The notes beneath the pieces were generated by a model. That model was not told where the DNA came from and ran no database searches. It saw only the letters and a program-made list of their open reading frames with translations. 64,000 nucleotides of DNA from Pseudomonas vanderleydeniana. Its GTDB lineage: Bacteria > Pseudomonadota > Gammaproteobacteria > Pseudomonadales > Pseudomonadaceae. This document shows positions 17,614 to 30,299 of this stretch, piece after piece (the first letter of the stretch is position 1; each line of letters begins with the position of its first letter). The stretch covers positions 6,942,501-7,006,500 of the forward strand of contig NZ_CP077093.1 of assembly GCF_014268755.2 (NCBI RefSeq), written 5' to 3'. A program made the translations under genes and the position numbers.

Positions 17614-19822
17614 GGACCGGGTTGCTCAGGCGATCGAGCAGGGTCGCCTGGGCACTGCGCGGGTTCTGGTTGCCAGTCGGCGTGTTGCGGATGTAGCGAC
17701 CGTCCGACTGCAGGCTCCAGCTGTGGGTGTTATCGGTCAGATAGCTTTCCAGCTCTTTCTTGACCCGCAGGATCAGCTTCTTGCCCTCGACCGGGAAACA
17801 GGTCTCGACCCGCTTGTCGAGGTTGCGCTCCATCCAGTCGGCGCTGGACAGGAACATCTGCTCCTCGCCACCGTTGAGGAAGTAGAACACCCGGGTGTGC
17901 TCCAGGAAGCGGCCGATGATCGAACGCACGTGGATGTTGTGCGAGACGCCGGCAATGCCCGGACGCAGGCAGCACATGCCGCGCACCACCAGGTCGATAC
18001 GCACGCCGCACTGGCTGGCCTTGTACAGCGCGCGGATGATCTTCGGATCGGTCAGCGAGTTGAACTTGGCGATGATGTGCGCCGGCTTGCCGTCGATGGC
18101 GAACTGGGTCTCCCGGGCAATCATGTCGAGCATGCCCTTCTTCAGGGTGAACGGCGCATGCAGCAGCTTTTTCATGCGCAGGGTCTTACCCATGCCGATC
18201 AGTTGGCTGAACAGCTTGCCGACGTCTTCGCACAGCGCATCGTCGGAGGTCAGCAGGCTGTAGTCGGTGTACAGGCGAGCGTTGCCGGCGTGGTAGTTGC
18301 CGGTGCCGAGGTGCGCGTAACGCACGATCTCGCCAGCCTCGCGACGCAGGATCAGCATCATCTTGGCGTGGGTCTTGAAGCCGACCACGCCATAGATCAC
18401 CACCGCACCGGCCGCCTGCAGGCGGCTGGCCAGTTGCAGGTTCGACTCTTCATCGAAGCGCGCGCGCAATTCGATCACTGCGGTGACCTCCTTGCCGTTG
18501 CGCGCCGCGTCCACCAGGGCGTCGACGATTTCCGAGTTGGCACCGCTGCGGTACAGGGTCTGGCGCACGGCCAGGACATGCGGGTCCTTGGCGGCCTGGC
18601 GCAGCAGGTCGACCACCGGGGTGAAGGATTCGAACGGGTGCAACAGCAGGATGTCCTGCTTGCTGATCACGCTGAAAATGTTCTCGCTGTTCTGCAGCAG
18701 TTTCGGGATCTGCGGGGTGAACGGCGTGTATTGCAGCTCCGGATGGCTGTCCAGGCTGGTGATGCTGAACAGGCGCGTCAGGTTCACCGGACCGTTGACC
18801 TGGTACAACTCGGTCTCGGACAGGTTGAACTGCTTGAGCAGGTAGTCCGACAGGTGTTTCGGGCAGGTGTCGGCCACTTCCAGGCGCACGGCATCGCCGT
18901 AGCGACGGGAGAACAGTTCGCCGCGCAGGGCGCGGGCCAGGTCCTCGACGTCCTCGGAATCCAGCGCCAGGTCGGCGTTACGGGTCAGGCGGAACTGGTA
19001 GCAGCCCTTGACCTTCATGCCCTGGAACAGGTCGTCGGCGTGTGCATGGATCATCGATGACAGGAATACATAGTTGTCACCCGGGCCACCGACGTCTTCG
19101 GGTACCTTGATGATCCGCGGCAGCAGGCGCGGCGCCGGAATGATCGCCAGGCCCGAGTCGCGACCGAAGGCATCGATACCCTCGAGCTCGACGATGAAGT
19201 TCAGGCTCTTGTTCACCAGCAACGGGAACGGGTGCGTCGGATCGAGGCCGATCGGGGTGATGATCGGCGCGATCTCGTCGCGGAAGTAGCGGCGCACCCA
19301 GGTCTTGAGCTTGGCGGTCCAGTAGCGGCGACGGATGAAGCGGACCTGGTGTTTCTCCAGCTCCGGCAACAGGATGTCGTTGAGGATCGCGTACTGGCGA
19401 TCGACCTGGCCGTGTACCAGCTCGCTGATACGCGCCAGCGCCTGGTGCGGCTGCAGGCCGTCGGCGCCGGCCTGTTCGCGGGCAAAGGTGATCTGCTTCT
19501 TCAGCCCGGCGACACGGATCTCGAAGAACTCGTCGAGGTTGCTGGAAAAGATCAGCAGGAACTTGAGCCGCTCCAGCAGCGGATAGGACTCGTCCAGCGC
19601 CTGTTCCAGCACCCGAATGTTGAATTGCAGCTGCGACAGCTCGCGATGGATGTAGAGGCTGCTGTCATCCAGGTTCGGAATCGCCACTACCGACGGCACC
19701 GCCACGTGCGGCGCCTCGGCAACCACCGGCGTCGGTTCCAGCTCCGGCGGGGTTTCGACGATCTGCTCGACCACCGGTTGAGCTTCTTTTACTTCAACTT
19801 CGCTGAGTCCTTCGGTATTCAT
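17600..19822 (-). CDS. ppk: Polyphosphate kinase Ppk1
   Basis: Makes long-chain polyphosphate from ATP reversibly. 740 residues; the four-domain PPK1 layout is evident, with the N-domain start [20 protein letters not shown] (about 57-76) and the autophosphorylated-histidine region [19 protein letters not shown], plus [19 protein letters not shown] in the C-terminal phospholipase D-like part. An extra acidic, proline-rich N-terminal stretch of about 50 residues precedes the first domain. hemB lies 18 bases upstream on the same strand, so the two are likely co-transcribed. Confidence 0.97.
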   Translation of the reverse strand: MNTEGLSEVEVKEAQPVVEQIVETPPELEPTPVVAEAPHVAVPSVVAIPNLDDSSLYIHRELSQLQFNIRVLEQALDESYPLLERLKFLLIFSSNLDEFFEIRVAGLKKQITFAREQAGADGLQPHQALARISELVHGQVDRQYAILNDILLPELEKHQVRFIRRRYWTAKLKTWVRRYFRDEIAPIITPIGLDPTHPFPLLVNKSLNFIVELEGIDAFGRDSGLAIIPAPRLLPRIIKVPEDVGGPGDNYVFLSSMIHAHADDLFQGMKVKGCYQFRLTRNADLALDSEDVEDLARALRGELFSRRYGDAVRLEVADTCPKHLSDYLLKQFNLSETELYQVNGPVNLTRLFSITSLDSHPELQYTPFTPQIPKLLQNSENIFSVISKQDILLLHPFESFTPVVDLLRQAAKDPHVLAVRQTLYRSGANSEIVDALVDAARNGKEVTAVIELRARFDEESNLQLASRLQAAGAVVIYGVVGFKTHAKMMLILRREAGEIVRYAHLGTGNYHAGNARLYTDYSLLTSDDALCEDVGKLFSQLIGMGKTLRMKKLLHAPFTLKKGMLDMIARETQFAIDGKPAHIIAKFNSLTDPKIIRALYKASQCGVRIDLVVRGMCCLRPGIAGVSHNIHVRSIIGRFLEHTRVFYFLNGGEEQMFLSSADWMERNLDKRVETCFPVEGKKLILRVKKELESYLTDNTHSWSLQSDGRYIRNTPTGNQNPRSAQATLLDRLSNPVLSVR

Positions 19823-19840
19823 CGAGTGTTCCTGTGAGGG

Positions 19841-22889
<3,049 letters not shown>

Positions 22890-23002
22890 GGCGCTACCCA
22901 AGAGGAACGATTGGCCCAAGATTAGGTGTAGTCGGCATAAATTCCGCTGACAATGAATGCCAGATTGGTAGACATTTAACGCCAGAATTCGGGAGGTCCA
23001 AC

Positions 23003-23665
23003 ATGACCAGGAAAATCGCGGTAATCCTTTCCGGCTGCGGCGTGTACGACGGCGCCGAGGTCCAGGAGAGCGTGCTGACGCTGTTGCGTCTGGATCAGCG
23101 CGGTGCCCGGGTGCAGTGCTTCGCGCCGAACATCGCCCAGTTGCACGTGATCAACCACCTGACCGGCGAGCAGATGCCCGAGTCGCGCAATGTGCTGGTG
23201 GAGTCGGCACGCATCGCCCGCGGCCAGGTCCGCGACCTGCGCGAGGCCGATGTACGGGAGTTCGACGGACTGATCGTGCCCGGCGGTTTCGGGGCGGCGA
23301 AGAACCTTTCCAACTTTGCCGTCGAAGGCACTGGCTGCAGCGTACAGGCCGAAGTCCTGGCGTTGGCCGAGGCCTTCGCCGAAGCCGGCAAGCCGGTGGG
23401 GTTGATCTGCATCGCACCGGCGCTGGCGGCGAAGATCTACGGCCCGGGCGTGACCTGCACCATCGGCAACGATGCCGATACGGCCAAGGCATTGGGCAGG
23501 ATGGGCGCCAACCACCAGGAATGCGCGGTGGATGACATCGTCGAGGACCCGGCGCGCAAGCTGGTGACGACCCCCGCCTACATGCTCGCCCAGTCGATTG
23601 GCGAAGCGGCGGCGGGCATCAACAAGCTGGTGGACCGGGTACTGGAACTGGCCCAGGAGGGCTAG
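23003..23665 (+). CDS. elbB: ElbB-type DJ-1/PfpI family protein (isoprenoid biosynthesis glyoxalase)
   Basis: A 220-residue cytosolic protein of the DJ-1/PfpI superfamily, closest to ElbB: starts KIAVILSGCGVYDGAEVQES and has GLIVPGGFGAAKNLSNFA and the nucleophile-elbow PVGLICIAPALAAK with its cysteine. E. coli ElbB has glyoxalase activity and was linked to isoprenoid synthesis; its biological role is not settled. GGGAGG sits seven bases before the ATG. Its 3' end overlaps yaiI by four bases in convergent orientation. Confidence 0.88.
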   Translation: MTRKIAVILSGCGVYDGAEVQESVLTLLRLDQRGARVQCFAPNIAQLHVINHLTGEQMPESRNVLVESARIARGQVRDLREADVREFDGLIVPGGFGAAKNLSNFAVEGTGCSVQAEVLALAEAFAEAGKPVGLICIAPALAAKIYGPGVTCTIGNDADTAKALGRMGANHQECAVDDIVEDPARKLVTTPAYMLAQSIGEAAAGINKLVDRVLELAQEG

Positions 23666-24117
23666 GACGCGCGGGCGAGCCGCGTCAGGATCCGATCGAG
23701 CGAATTGGCGAACGCCTGTTTCTCGCGTTCGCCATAGGGCGCCTGGCCACCCCCGACCTGCCCCTGCTCACGCAGGTCGGTGAACAGGTTGCGCACCGCC
23801 AGCCGCTCGCCCATGTTCTGCTCGTCGAACGGCTTGCCCCGTGGATCGAGGGCCGCCACGCCCTTTTTCACCAGGCGGTCGGCCAGCGGCACGTCACTGC
23901 AGATCACCAGCTCACCCGGCACCGCATGCTCGACCAGATAGTCGTCGGCGGCATCCGGCCCGCTGGGTACCACGATCAGCTTGACGATGGCGAACGGTGG
24001 GCGGGGCTGCGGTTGCCCCGCCACCAGCACCACCTCGAACTGCCGCTTGAGGGCGAACTTCACCACCAGGTCCCGGGCGATCCGCGGACAGGCGTCGGCA
24101 TCGATCCACACGCGCAT
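23662..24117 (-). CDS. yaiI: YaiI/YqxD (DUF188) family protein
   Basis: A 151-residue protein of UPF0178. It opens with the invariant RVWIDADACPRIARD, a PIN-like acidic start, followed by DDYLVEHAVPGELVICSDVPLADR and the closing block containing FANSLDRIL. Function is not known; a nuclease-like fold has been proposed. The ATG is two bases after the stop codon of the FTR1-type gene, so both are probably read from the same transcript. Confidence 0.9.
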   Translation of the reverse strand: MRVWIDADACPRIARDLVVKFALKRQFEVVLVAGQPQPRPPFAIVKLIVVPSGPDAADDYLVEHAVPGELVICSDVPLADRLVKKGVAALDPRGKPFDEQNMGERLAVRNLFTDLREQGQVGGGQAPYGEREKQAFANSLDRILTRLARAS

Positions 24118-24119
24118 GC

Positions 24120-26015
24120 TCAGGACGCCTGCAACCGGCGTTTCTCCGCCAGCCGGCTACGGCCGTAGAGCACGATGATCGCCAGCAACGCGACGGCTTG
24201 AGCACCCAGCGAGTAGGCGTCGGCGTGAATCCCCAGCCACTCGAAGTCGAAGAACGCCACCGGCCGCGTACCGAAGATCCCGGCTTCCTGCAGCGCCTTG
24301 ACGCCATGCCCGGCGAACACCACCGACAGGGCACAGAGCAACCCGGCGTTGATACCGAAGAACAGCGCCAGCGGCAGTTTCGCCGAACCGCGCAGAATCA
24401 CCCAGGCCAGGCCGAACAGCAGCACCAGCGCCGTCGCACCACCCGCCAGGACCGCGTTGTGCCCGGCAGGGCCGGCCTGCAGCCAGAGGGTTTCATAGAA
24501 CAGGATCACTTCGAACAGTTCGCGATACACCGAGAAGAACGCCAGCACGGCAAAACCGAAACGGCCGCCACCGCTGACCAGGCTGCTCTTGATGTAGTCC
24601 TGCCAGGCCGCGGCATGCCGACGGTCGTGCATCCACACGCCAAGCCAGAGCACCATCACACTGGCGAACAGCGCCGTGCAGCCCTCGAGCAGTTCACGCT
24701 GCGAGCCGCTGACGTCGATCACATACGCCGCCAGCGCCCAGGTACCCAGGCCGGCCAGCAAGGCCAGGCCCCAACCGATGTTGACGCTGCGCACCGCCGA
24801 CTGCTGGCCGGTGTTGCGCAGGAACGCGAGGATCGCCGCCAGCACCAGGATCGCTTCCAGGCCCTCGCGCAACAGGATCAACAGGCCGGAAATGAAGCTC
24901 AGCGACTGGCTCAGGCCATCGTTGCCGAGCAGCCCGGCGGACGCCTTGAGCTTGTCCTTGGCAATGCCCAGGCGTTGTTCCACCTGGTCCACCGGCAGGC
25001 CGTCCTGCAGGGACTGCCGGTAGGCCATCAGCGACTTCTCGGTGTCCTTGCGCACATTGGCGTCAACGTTATCCAGCGAGCTCTCGACCAGCTCGAAGCC
25101 TTCCAGGTAGGCCGCCACGGACAGGTCGTAGGCCTGCTCGCGGTCGCCGGCGCGATAGGCGGCCAGGCTCTTGTCCAGGGTCGTCGCGGTGTAGTCGAGC
25201 AGTTGCGACGGACCACGCTTGACCTGCGGCGGCTGGGCACGCTGGGCACGGAACAGCGCGGCGGCCTCGTCGCCCTCGGCAGCCTGGATTTCGCTCGGGG
25301 TCTGGCGAGCCAGGTCGGCGAGGTTGTAGGCCTTGTCGCTCTTGGCCACCGGCGCGGCGCTGAAGCTGGCGATATAGGTGGCCAGGTCCCAGCGCTGGCG
25401 CTCATCGAGCTGGTCGGCGAACGACGGCATGTCCGTCCCTTCCACACCAAGGGTCAGGGTATTGTAGATCCCGTAGAGGCTCAGGCGGTCCAGTCGCGAA
25501 GCGTCACGCAGGTTGGCCGGTGGCGGTGTCATGCCACTGCCCGCCGGGCCGTCGCCCGCCCCGTTCTCGCCATGGCAGACCGAGCATTGCTGGGCGTACA
25601 GCGGTGCACCGCGGGCCGGATCCGGGGTAATGGCCGGCGCCTGGCTGACCTCGTAGGCCACCGCCAGCCTGGCGCCCAGCTGACGCGCCTGGCGGGCAAC
25701 GACCGGGCCATCCTGGCGATCAGTGATGGACTGGCGCAGGTCGACCACACCCTGTTCCAGTTCCGCCCGCTCGGCACGGGCCGGCAGCGCGACGATCAGT
25801 TTCTGCAGCGCGGTGAGGAATTCCAGTTGCTCGTGGTACTCGGTTTCGTCGATAACCTTGCCATCCGCCACCGTCGCCGGGTAGTCCGCGCCGATGTAAT
25901 CGATCAGGTGCAGGGCCTGTGGGGCGCCTTCCACCGTGTTCGCCAGCAGGTGGGTGCTGCATAGGGCGAACATCGGCAGCATCAGCCAGGCCAGGAAACG
26001 CGTGGGAACAATCAT
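24120..26015 (-). CDS. Cytochrome c-FTR1 iron permease fusion
   Basis: A 631-residue protein joining a periplasmic part to an FTR1/EfeU-like permease. Signal peptide to about residue 25; a haem c motif CSVCH at 144-148 with a downstream methionine in GTDMPSF; then a helical linker of about 160 residues; then about seven membrane segments with iron-translocation motifs REGLE at 383-387 and RELFE later on. FTR1 permeases import ferric iron, usually with ferrous oxidation, so the attached cytochrome may pass electrons from that oxidation. Metal specificity is inferred. I found no clear Fur box in the 125 bases upstream, which also serve the divergent lipoprotein gene. Confidence 0.9.
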   Translation of the reverse strand: MIVPTRFLAWLMLPMFALCSTHLLANTVEGAPQALHLIDYIGADYPATVADGKVIDETEYHEQLEFLTALQKLIVALPARAERAELEQGVVDLRQSITDRQDGPVVARQARQLGARLAVAYEVSQAPAITPDPARGAPLYAQQCSVCHGENGAGDGPAGSGMTPPPANLRDASRLDRLSLYGIYNTLTLGVEGTDMPSFADQLDERQRWDLATYIASFSAAPVAKSDKAYNLADLARQTPSEIQAAEGDEAAALFRAQRAQPPQVKRGPSQLLDYTATTLDKSLAAYRAGDREQAYDLSVAAYLEGFELVESSLDNVDANVRKDTEKSLMAYRQSLQDGLPVDQVEQRLGIAKDKLKASAGLLGNDGLSQSLSFISGLLILLREGLEAILVLAAILAFLRNTGQQSAVRSVNIGWGLALLAGLGTWALAAYVIDVSGSQRELLEGCTALFASVMVLWLGVWMHDRRHAAAWQDYIKSSLVSGGGRFGFAVLAFFSVYRELFEVILFYETLWLQAGPAGHNAVLAGGATALVLLFGLAWVILRGSAKLPLALFFGINAGLLCALSVVFAGHGVKALQEAGIFGTRPVAFFDFEWLGIHADAYSLGAQAVALLAIIVLYGRSRLAEKRRLQAS

Positions 26016-26140
26016 TGAAACGACCTAAATGGAAATGCGAAGTAACATATTGTTCCCTCTCATCGCGCCTCACTCAAGGGTTGTGCGTGCAAAGGGACAA
26101 ATAGCCGCTTCGAAAGCCTGCAAGGAAGACAGTAAAAACC

Positions 26141-27490
26141 ATGGTCTGGCGCCTGCTCACTCCCCTGCTGTTCTGCTGCCTGCTCGGCAGTTGCGCAATC
26201 TACCGCGACTACAACACCGAGATGCAGCTGACCAACGAACAGTTGAGCGCCGGCAACGTCGACCTGGCCCTGTACCTGCTCGAACGCCACAATCCCTGGG
26301 ACGAGAAGGATCTGCTGTACTACCTGGAAAAAGGCGAGCTGCTGCGGGCCAAGGGCGACCTGGACGCCAGCCAGGCGGCCTGGCGGACGGCGGACCGCGC
26401 CGTGTTGGTGCGCGAGGACTCGACGGACATCGACTACCTGAAGATCCTCGCCACCCTGGGCACCCTGGCGATCAACGACAAGGTCCGCCGCTACGACGGC
26501 TACGACTACGAAAAGGTCATGCTGACCACCCAGATGGCTCTCAACCACCTGGCGCTGAATGACTTCGACGGGGCGCGCGTCGATATCAGGAAGACCCACG
26601 AACGTGAAACGCAGATCGCCGAATTGCGGGACCAGGAGTACCTGCGCCTGGAGACCGAGGCGCGCAAGCAGGGCATCGACCTGCGCTACAAGAACCTGCA
26701 GGGTTATCCGGTGCAGATCCTCGACGCGCCACAGGTGCTGGCACTGAAGAATGGCTACCAGAGTGCATTCAGCCATTACCTTTCCGGCTTCGTCTACGAG
26801 GCCTTGGGCGAGCGCGACCTGGCGGCGCCCGGTTATCGCCAGGCCATCGAGCTGCGGCCGAACACGGCATTTCTCGAACAGGCCCTGGCCAACCTTGGCA
26901 AACCACCGCAGGTGGCGGACGGCAGCGATGTGCTGATCATCATCCAGACCGGCCTGGCACCCGCGCGCAGCTCGGTACGCCTGCCCATCTCCGTGCCGAT
27001 GAACGACGGCCAGACCATCACGTCCTTCGTGTCCTTCCCCATCCTGCTGCCGGACAACTCCACAGCCCGGCCCGGTTCCGTCAGCATCGACGGACGCAAA
27101 CAACCGCTGACCCTGCTCAACAGCATCAACGACATGTCCCTGCGTACCCTGCGCGATGACATGCCAGGCATCATTCAACGAACGCGCCTGCGTGCCAACG
27201 CCCATGCGCTGGTACAGGCCCAGTACAACCAGAAACATCCGAAGGAAGCCAAGCAGATCGCCGACGCGCCCTTCGAACAGGCCGACACCCGGACCTGGCG
27301 CACCCTGCCGGACAACACGCTGGTCGCTCGCCTGCGACTGAAGCCAGGGCTGCACCAACTGCAGCTGTCCAAGGCCAGAACGATCGCGTTCAAGATCGAC
27401 CAGCCGTTCCAGGTGATCGGCCTGCGCCTGATCGGCCAGCAAGCCTTCACCAGCGGCTACGCCACCCGATCAGAACAGGCGAAGCCCTGA
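26141..27490 (+). CDS. COG3014-type lipoprotein, paralogue 1
   Basis: A 449-residue predicted lipoprotein: hydrophobic signal ending in LLGSC (lipid-attached Cys about residue 18). The mature protein opens with repeat-like helices (EMQLTNEQLSAGNVDLALYLLER) that read as TPR-type, including KGELLRAKGDLDASQAAW and FSHYLSGFVYEALGERDLAAPGYRQAIELRPN, followed by a beta-rich C-terminal half. Position +2 after Cys is Ala, so outer-membrane sorting is expected. No experimental function is known to me. It is paralogous along its whole length to the gene at 27875 and separated from it by 384 bases, with its own hairpin after it. Confidence 0.8.
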   Translation: MVWRLLTPLLFCCLLGSCAIYRDYNTEMQLTNEQLSAGNVDLALYLLERHNPWDEKDLLYYLEKGELLRAKGDLDASQAAWRTADRAVLVREDSTDIDYLKILATLGTLAINDKVRRYDGYDYEKVMLTTQMALNHLALNDFDGARVDIRKTHERETQIAELRDQEYLRLETEARKQGIDLRYKNLQGYPVQILDAPQVLALKNGYQSAFSHYLSGFVYEALGERDLAAPGYRQAIELRPNTAFLEQALANLGKPPQVADGSDVLIIIQTGLAPARSSVRLPISVPMNDGQTITSFVSFPILLPDNSTARPGSVSIDGRKQPLTLLNSINDMSLRTLRDDMPGIIQRTRLRANAHALVQAQYNQKHPKEAKQIADAPFEQADTRTWRTLPDNTLVARLRLKPGLHQLQLSKARTIAFKIDQPFQVIGLRLIGQQAFTSGYATRSEQAKP

Positions 27491-27504
27491 AGCGTCGGAT
27501 CCAG

Positions 27505-27521
27505 GGGTGGGAAACCCACCC
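27505..27521 (+). terminator. Short G+C hairpin after COG3014 paralogue 1
   Basis: GGGTGGG (27505-27511) pairs perfectly with CCCACCC (27515-27521) around AAA. No T run follows, so it may be a weak terminator or only a transcript-end stabiliser. Confidence 0.4.
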
Positions 27522-27703
27522 GCCGTGTGTGGCAGTTGCGCCGTACCTGACAATTCCCCGGATCGGTCCGGCCAAGACAGATGCGGACTCCTACGCGATC
27601 TTCCTCTCCCGACACGTCGACGCCGAAACTCACGCGCATTTACCGTAATTGGGTACTGCATCTCTCGACGCTGCGATGAGCCACTAAATGGGAGCAAAAA
27701 GCT

Positions 27704-27733
27704 ATTACATCGCCAGCAGTCGCTGCCTATAAT
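27704..27733 (+). promoter_or_regulatory. Candidate sigma-70 promoter of the lipoprotein operon
   Basis: A perfect -10 hexamer TATAAT (27728-27733) with ATTACA (27704-27709, four of six matches to TTGACA) 18 bases upstream. The rest of the 384-base gap between the two lipoprotein genes holds no open reading frame with coding character; a TCCTC/GAGGA hairpin lies between this promoter and the next start codon. Confidence 0.6.
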
Positions 27734-27874
27734 GCCGCGCCGGTGTTATGGGCAAACGCAATAAAAGCTCCTCTTTTAATGAGGAATTGTCAGGGTGACC
27801 TTCCCCTGCCAATGGGTTCTTCCAGCCAGGCCCGCCCTCCGGCTGCTTTTTCATCATCAGGGAAGATGTCGCTC

Positions 27875-29272
27875 ATGACACCCAGCACCCGTCTTTTTAT
27901 CGCCCTTGGGGCCGTGGCACTGCTGTCCGGCTGCTCGGTGTTCCGCAACTACGACAGTGAACTGGCGCAGACCAACCAGCAACTGGCCTCCGGCAATGTC
28001 GACGCGGCGCTGTCGCTGCTGGAGAAGAACAACACCGGCGAAGACCGCGACCTGCTGTACTACTTCGAGAAGGGTGAGCTGCTGCGCGCCAAGGGCGACA
28101 TCGCCGGCAGCCAGCTGGCCTGGGGCAGCGCCGACCAGGTGGTTGGCCAGTGGGAGGATGCGGTCAAGCTCGACTACGCCAAGTACGCCGCCCAGTTCGG
28201 CAGTTTCCTGGTCAACGACAAGGTCCGCCGCTACGAAGGCTACGACTACGAAAAGGTCATGCTGACCACCCAGATGGCCCTGAACTTCCTCGCCACCAAC
28301 GACTTCGAGAGCGCCCGCACCGCGATCAAGAAGACCCACGAGCGTGAAGCCGTGATCGCCGAGCTGCGCGACAAGGAGTACCTCAAGCGCGAAGAGGAAG
28401 CCGACAAGCAAGGCATCAAGACCCAGTACAAGGACCTCAAGGGCTACCCGGTGGCCAGCCTCGACGCCCCTGAAGTGGTCAGCCTGAAGAACAGCTACCA
28501 GAGCGCCTTCAGCCACTACCTTGCCGGTTATGTCTATGAAGCACTGGGCGAGAAGGACCTGGCCGCGCCGGGCTATCGCCAGGCAGCCGAGCTGCGCCCC
28601 AACACCCCACTGCTCGAGCAGGCCCTGGTCAACCTCGACAAGCCGGCCGGCAAGGACGATGACAGCGACATCCTGATCGTCGTGCAAAGCGGCCTGGCAC
28701 CCGCCCGCGACTCGATCCGCATCCCGCTGCCGCTGCTGATCTCCGACAACGTGGTCATCACCCCACTGTCGTTCCCGATCATCAAGGCCGACACCTCCAC
28801 GCCGGGCTTCAGCCAGATCGGCGTCGATGGCCAGGCGGTCAACCTGACCGCCCTCAACAGCACCACCGCCATGTCCAGCCGCGCCCTGCGCGACGACATG
28901 CCGGGCATCATCCTGCGCACCAGCGTACGAGCCATCAGCCGCGGCATCGCCCAGAAGAACCTGAACAAGGTCAACCCGATGGCGGGCCTGGCCGTGGGCC
29001 TCACCTCCGCCGTGCTCGAAGGTGCCGACACCCGCACCTGGCGCACCCTGCCGGACACCACCCAGGTGGTCCGCCTGCGTCTGAAAAAGGGCGAGCACCA
29101 GGTGTCGCTGCCTAGCGCGGTCGGTGGCTCGCTGGTCAAGATCAACGTCGATCGGCACTACCAGGTCATCAGCCTGCGGGCCATCGGCAACCAGGTGTTC
29201 ACCAGCGGCCTGGCGGCCCAACGGATCCCGAGCGGCAACCCGACCGCCGTCGCCAGCATCAAACAACCTTGA
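27875..29272 (+). CDS. COG3014-type lipoprotein, paralogue 2
   Basis: A 465-residue lipoprotein with the textbook lipobox LLSGC (Cys about residue 20, Ser at +2), followed by the same helical-repeat and beta-rich layout as its upstream paralogue. A stretch of about 65 bases (around 28214-28280) is nearly identical to the matching part of paralogue 1, encoding KVRRY-GYDYEKVMLTTQMAL. The ATG at 27875 was preferred to that at 27866 because the AGGGAAG box is nine bases from the former and one from the latter. First gene of an operon with ycfL-like, lpoB-like and CsgG-like genes, spaced 17, 41 and 3 bases apart. Confidence 0.82.
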   Translation: MTPSTRLFIALGAVALLSGCSVFRNYDSELAQTNQQLASGNVDAALSLLEKNNTGEDRDLLYYFEKGELLRAKGDIAGSQLAWGSADQVVGQWEDAVKLDYAKYAAQFGSFLVNDKVRRYEGYDYEKVMLTTQMALNFLATNDFESARTAIKKTHEREAVIAELRDKEYLKREEEADKQGIKTQYKDLKGYPVASLDAPEVVSLKNSYQSAFSHYLAGYVYEALGEKDLAAPGYRQAAELRPNTPLLEQALVNLDKPAGKDDDSDILIVVQSGLAPARDSIRIPLPLLISDNVVITPLSFPIIKADTSTPGFSQIGVDGQAVNLTALNSTTAMSSRALRDDMPGIILRTSVRAISRGIAQKNLNKVNPMAGLAVGLTSAVLEGADTRTWRTLPDTTQVVRLRLKKGEHQVSLPSAVGGSLVKINVDRHYQVISLRAIGNQVFTSGLAAQRIPSGNPTAVASIKQP

Positions 29273-29289
29273 GAACGGAGTCTTCTTCC

Positions 29290-29664
29290 ATGCGTTTCAA
29301 ACTGACCGCTGTCGTTGCCCTGGCCCTGCTGGCCGGTTGTGCAACCCCTCCGCCACCACCGGCACCGGGTAGCGCCGCGAGCAAGATCGTCGCCATGGGC
29401 GAAATGGAGGACATCCAGGTGGGTGCCATCCGCGTCGCCCGGGAAAACGGCTTCCTGACCGTCAAGGTGCAGCTGAGCAACACGCGCACCAAGAACAAGA
29501 TGATGTATTACCGCTTTGCCTGGCTGGGCAACGACGGCTTCCCGGTCGCCGATGAGGAAACCTGGAAGACCCTGAGCCTGTATGGTGCCCAGAGCACCTT
29601 CCTGCCGGCCATTGCCCCGACGCCGAAGGCCGTCGACTTCCGCCTGGAAGTCAAGACGCCTTGA
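29290..29664 (+). CDS. YcfL family lipoprotein
   Basis: A 124-residue lipoprotein: signal peptide with lipobox LLAGC (Cys about 17), a proline-rich linker, then a small beta-rich domain with IRVARENGFLTVKVQLSNTR and MYYRFAWLGNDGFPVADEETWK, the arrangement of YcfL (DUF1425). In E. coli ycfL lies directly upstream of lpoB, and the same order is kept here. Function unknown; an envelope role beside peptidoglycan synthesis is inferred from context. The ATG at 29290 begins the signal; an in-frame ATG seven codons upstream overlaps the preceding stop codon. Confidence 0.82.
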   Translation: MRFKLTAVVALALLAGCATPPPPPAPGSAASKIVAMGEMEDIQVGAIRVARENGFLTVKVQLSNTRTKNKMMYYRFAWLGNDGFPVADEETWKTLSLYGAQSTFLPAIAPTPKAVDFRLEVKTP

Positions 29665-29705
29665 TGTGAAGCCACCCCTTGCGCCCCTTTGAAGAGAACC
29701 TCTCC

Positions 29706-30296
29706 ATGTTTGCACGTTTTTCGCTCCTCGCCGTCGTCGCCCTGCTGGCCAGCGGCTGCGCCCAGAACACCTCGCCGGTCCTCGGCGGCAAGAACATCAG
29801 CTACGGTGATACCAAGGCTGTCGAGCTGGTCACCAACGAGTTCGGCTCCACCGACCTGCAGATGATCGCCGAGTCCATGACCCGCTCCCTGGCCCAGTCC
29901 GGCGTGCTGCAGGGCCGCCCGGTGGTCCAGGTCTACGATGTGAAGAACAAGACCAGCGAGTACATCGACACCCGCGAGATCACCACCTCGATCAAGACCC
30001 AGCTGATGAAGTCCGGCACCGCCCGTTTCGCCAGCGACAACACCGAGATGCAGAGCCAGGTCGACCAGCTCAAGCTGCAGAACCAGAGCGGCCTGTACAA
30101 GAAGAGCACCATCAGCAAGACCGGCAACATGATCGCCGCCAAGTACCGCCTGGAAGGCTCGATCAGCTCGATCGTCAAGCGCAGCAGCGACTACAAGGAC
30201 GTGTTCTACAAGTTCAGCCTGCAACTGATCGACGTCGAAAGCGGCCTGGCCGAATGGATGGACGAGAAAGAGATCCGCAAAACCACGGAGCGTTAA
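29706..30296 (+). CDS. lpoB: LpoB-like penicillin-binding protein activator lipoprotein
   Basis: A 196-residue outer-membrane lipoprotein candidate: lipobox LASGC (Cys about 19), a short linker, then a domain that matches LpoB in order, with VTNEFGSTDLQMIAESMTRS, VVQVYDVKNKTSEYIDTREITTSI and AKYRLEGSISSIV. In E. coli LpoB reaches through the periplasm to activate PBP1b; the linker here is much shorter than in E. coli. Pseudomonas aeruginosa uses the unrelated LpoP for PBP1b, so the partner of this protein is open. It lies between the YcfL and CsgG-like genes. Confidence 0.8.
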   Translation: MFARFSLLAVVALLASGCAQNTSPVLGGKNISYGDTKAVELVTNEFGSTDLQMIAESMTRSLAQSGVLQGRPVVQVYDVKNKTSEYIDTREITTSIKTQLMKSGTARFASDNTEMQSQVDQLKLQNQSGLYKKSTISKTGNMIAAKYRLEGSISSIVKRSSDYKDVFYKFSLQLIDVESGLAEWMDEKEIRKTTER

Positions 30297-30299
30297 GCA

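Noticed and set aside
26016..26140. Possible Fur box between the FTR1 fusion and the lipoprotein gene
   Set aside because: No 19-bp sequence comes close enough to the GATAATGATAATCATTATC consensus to claim.
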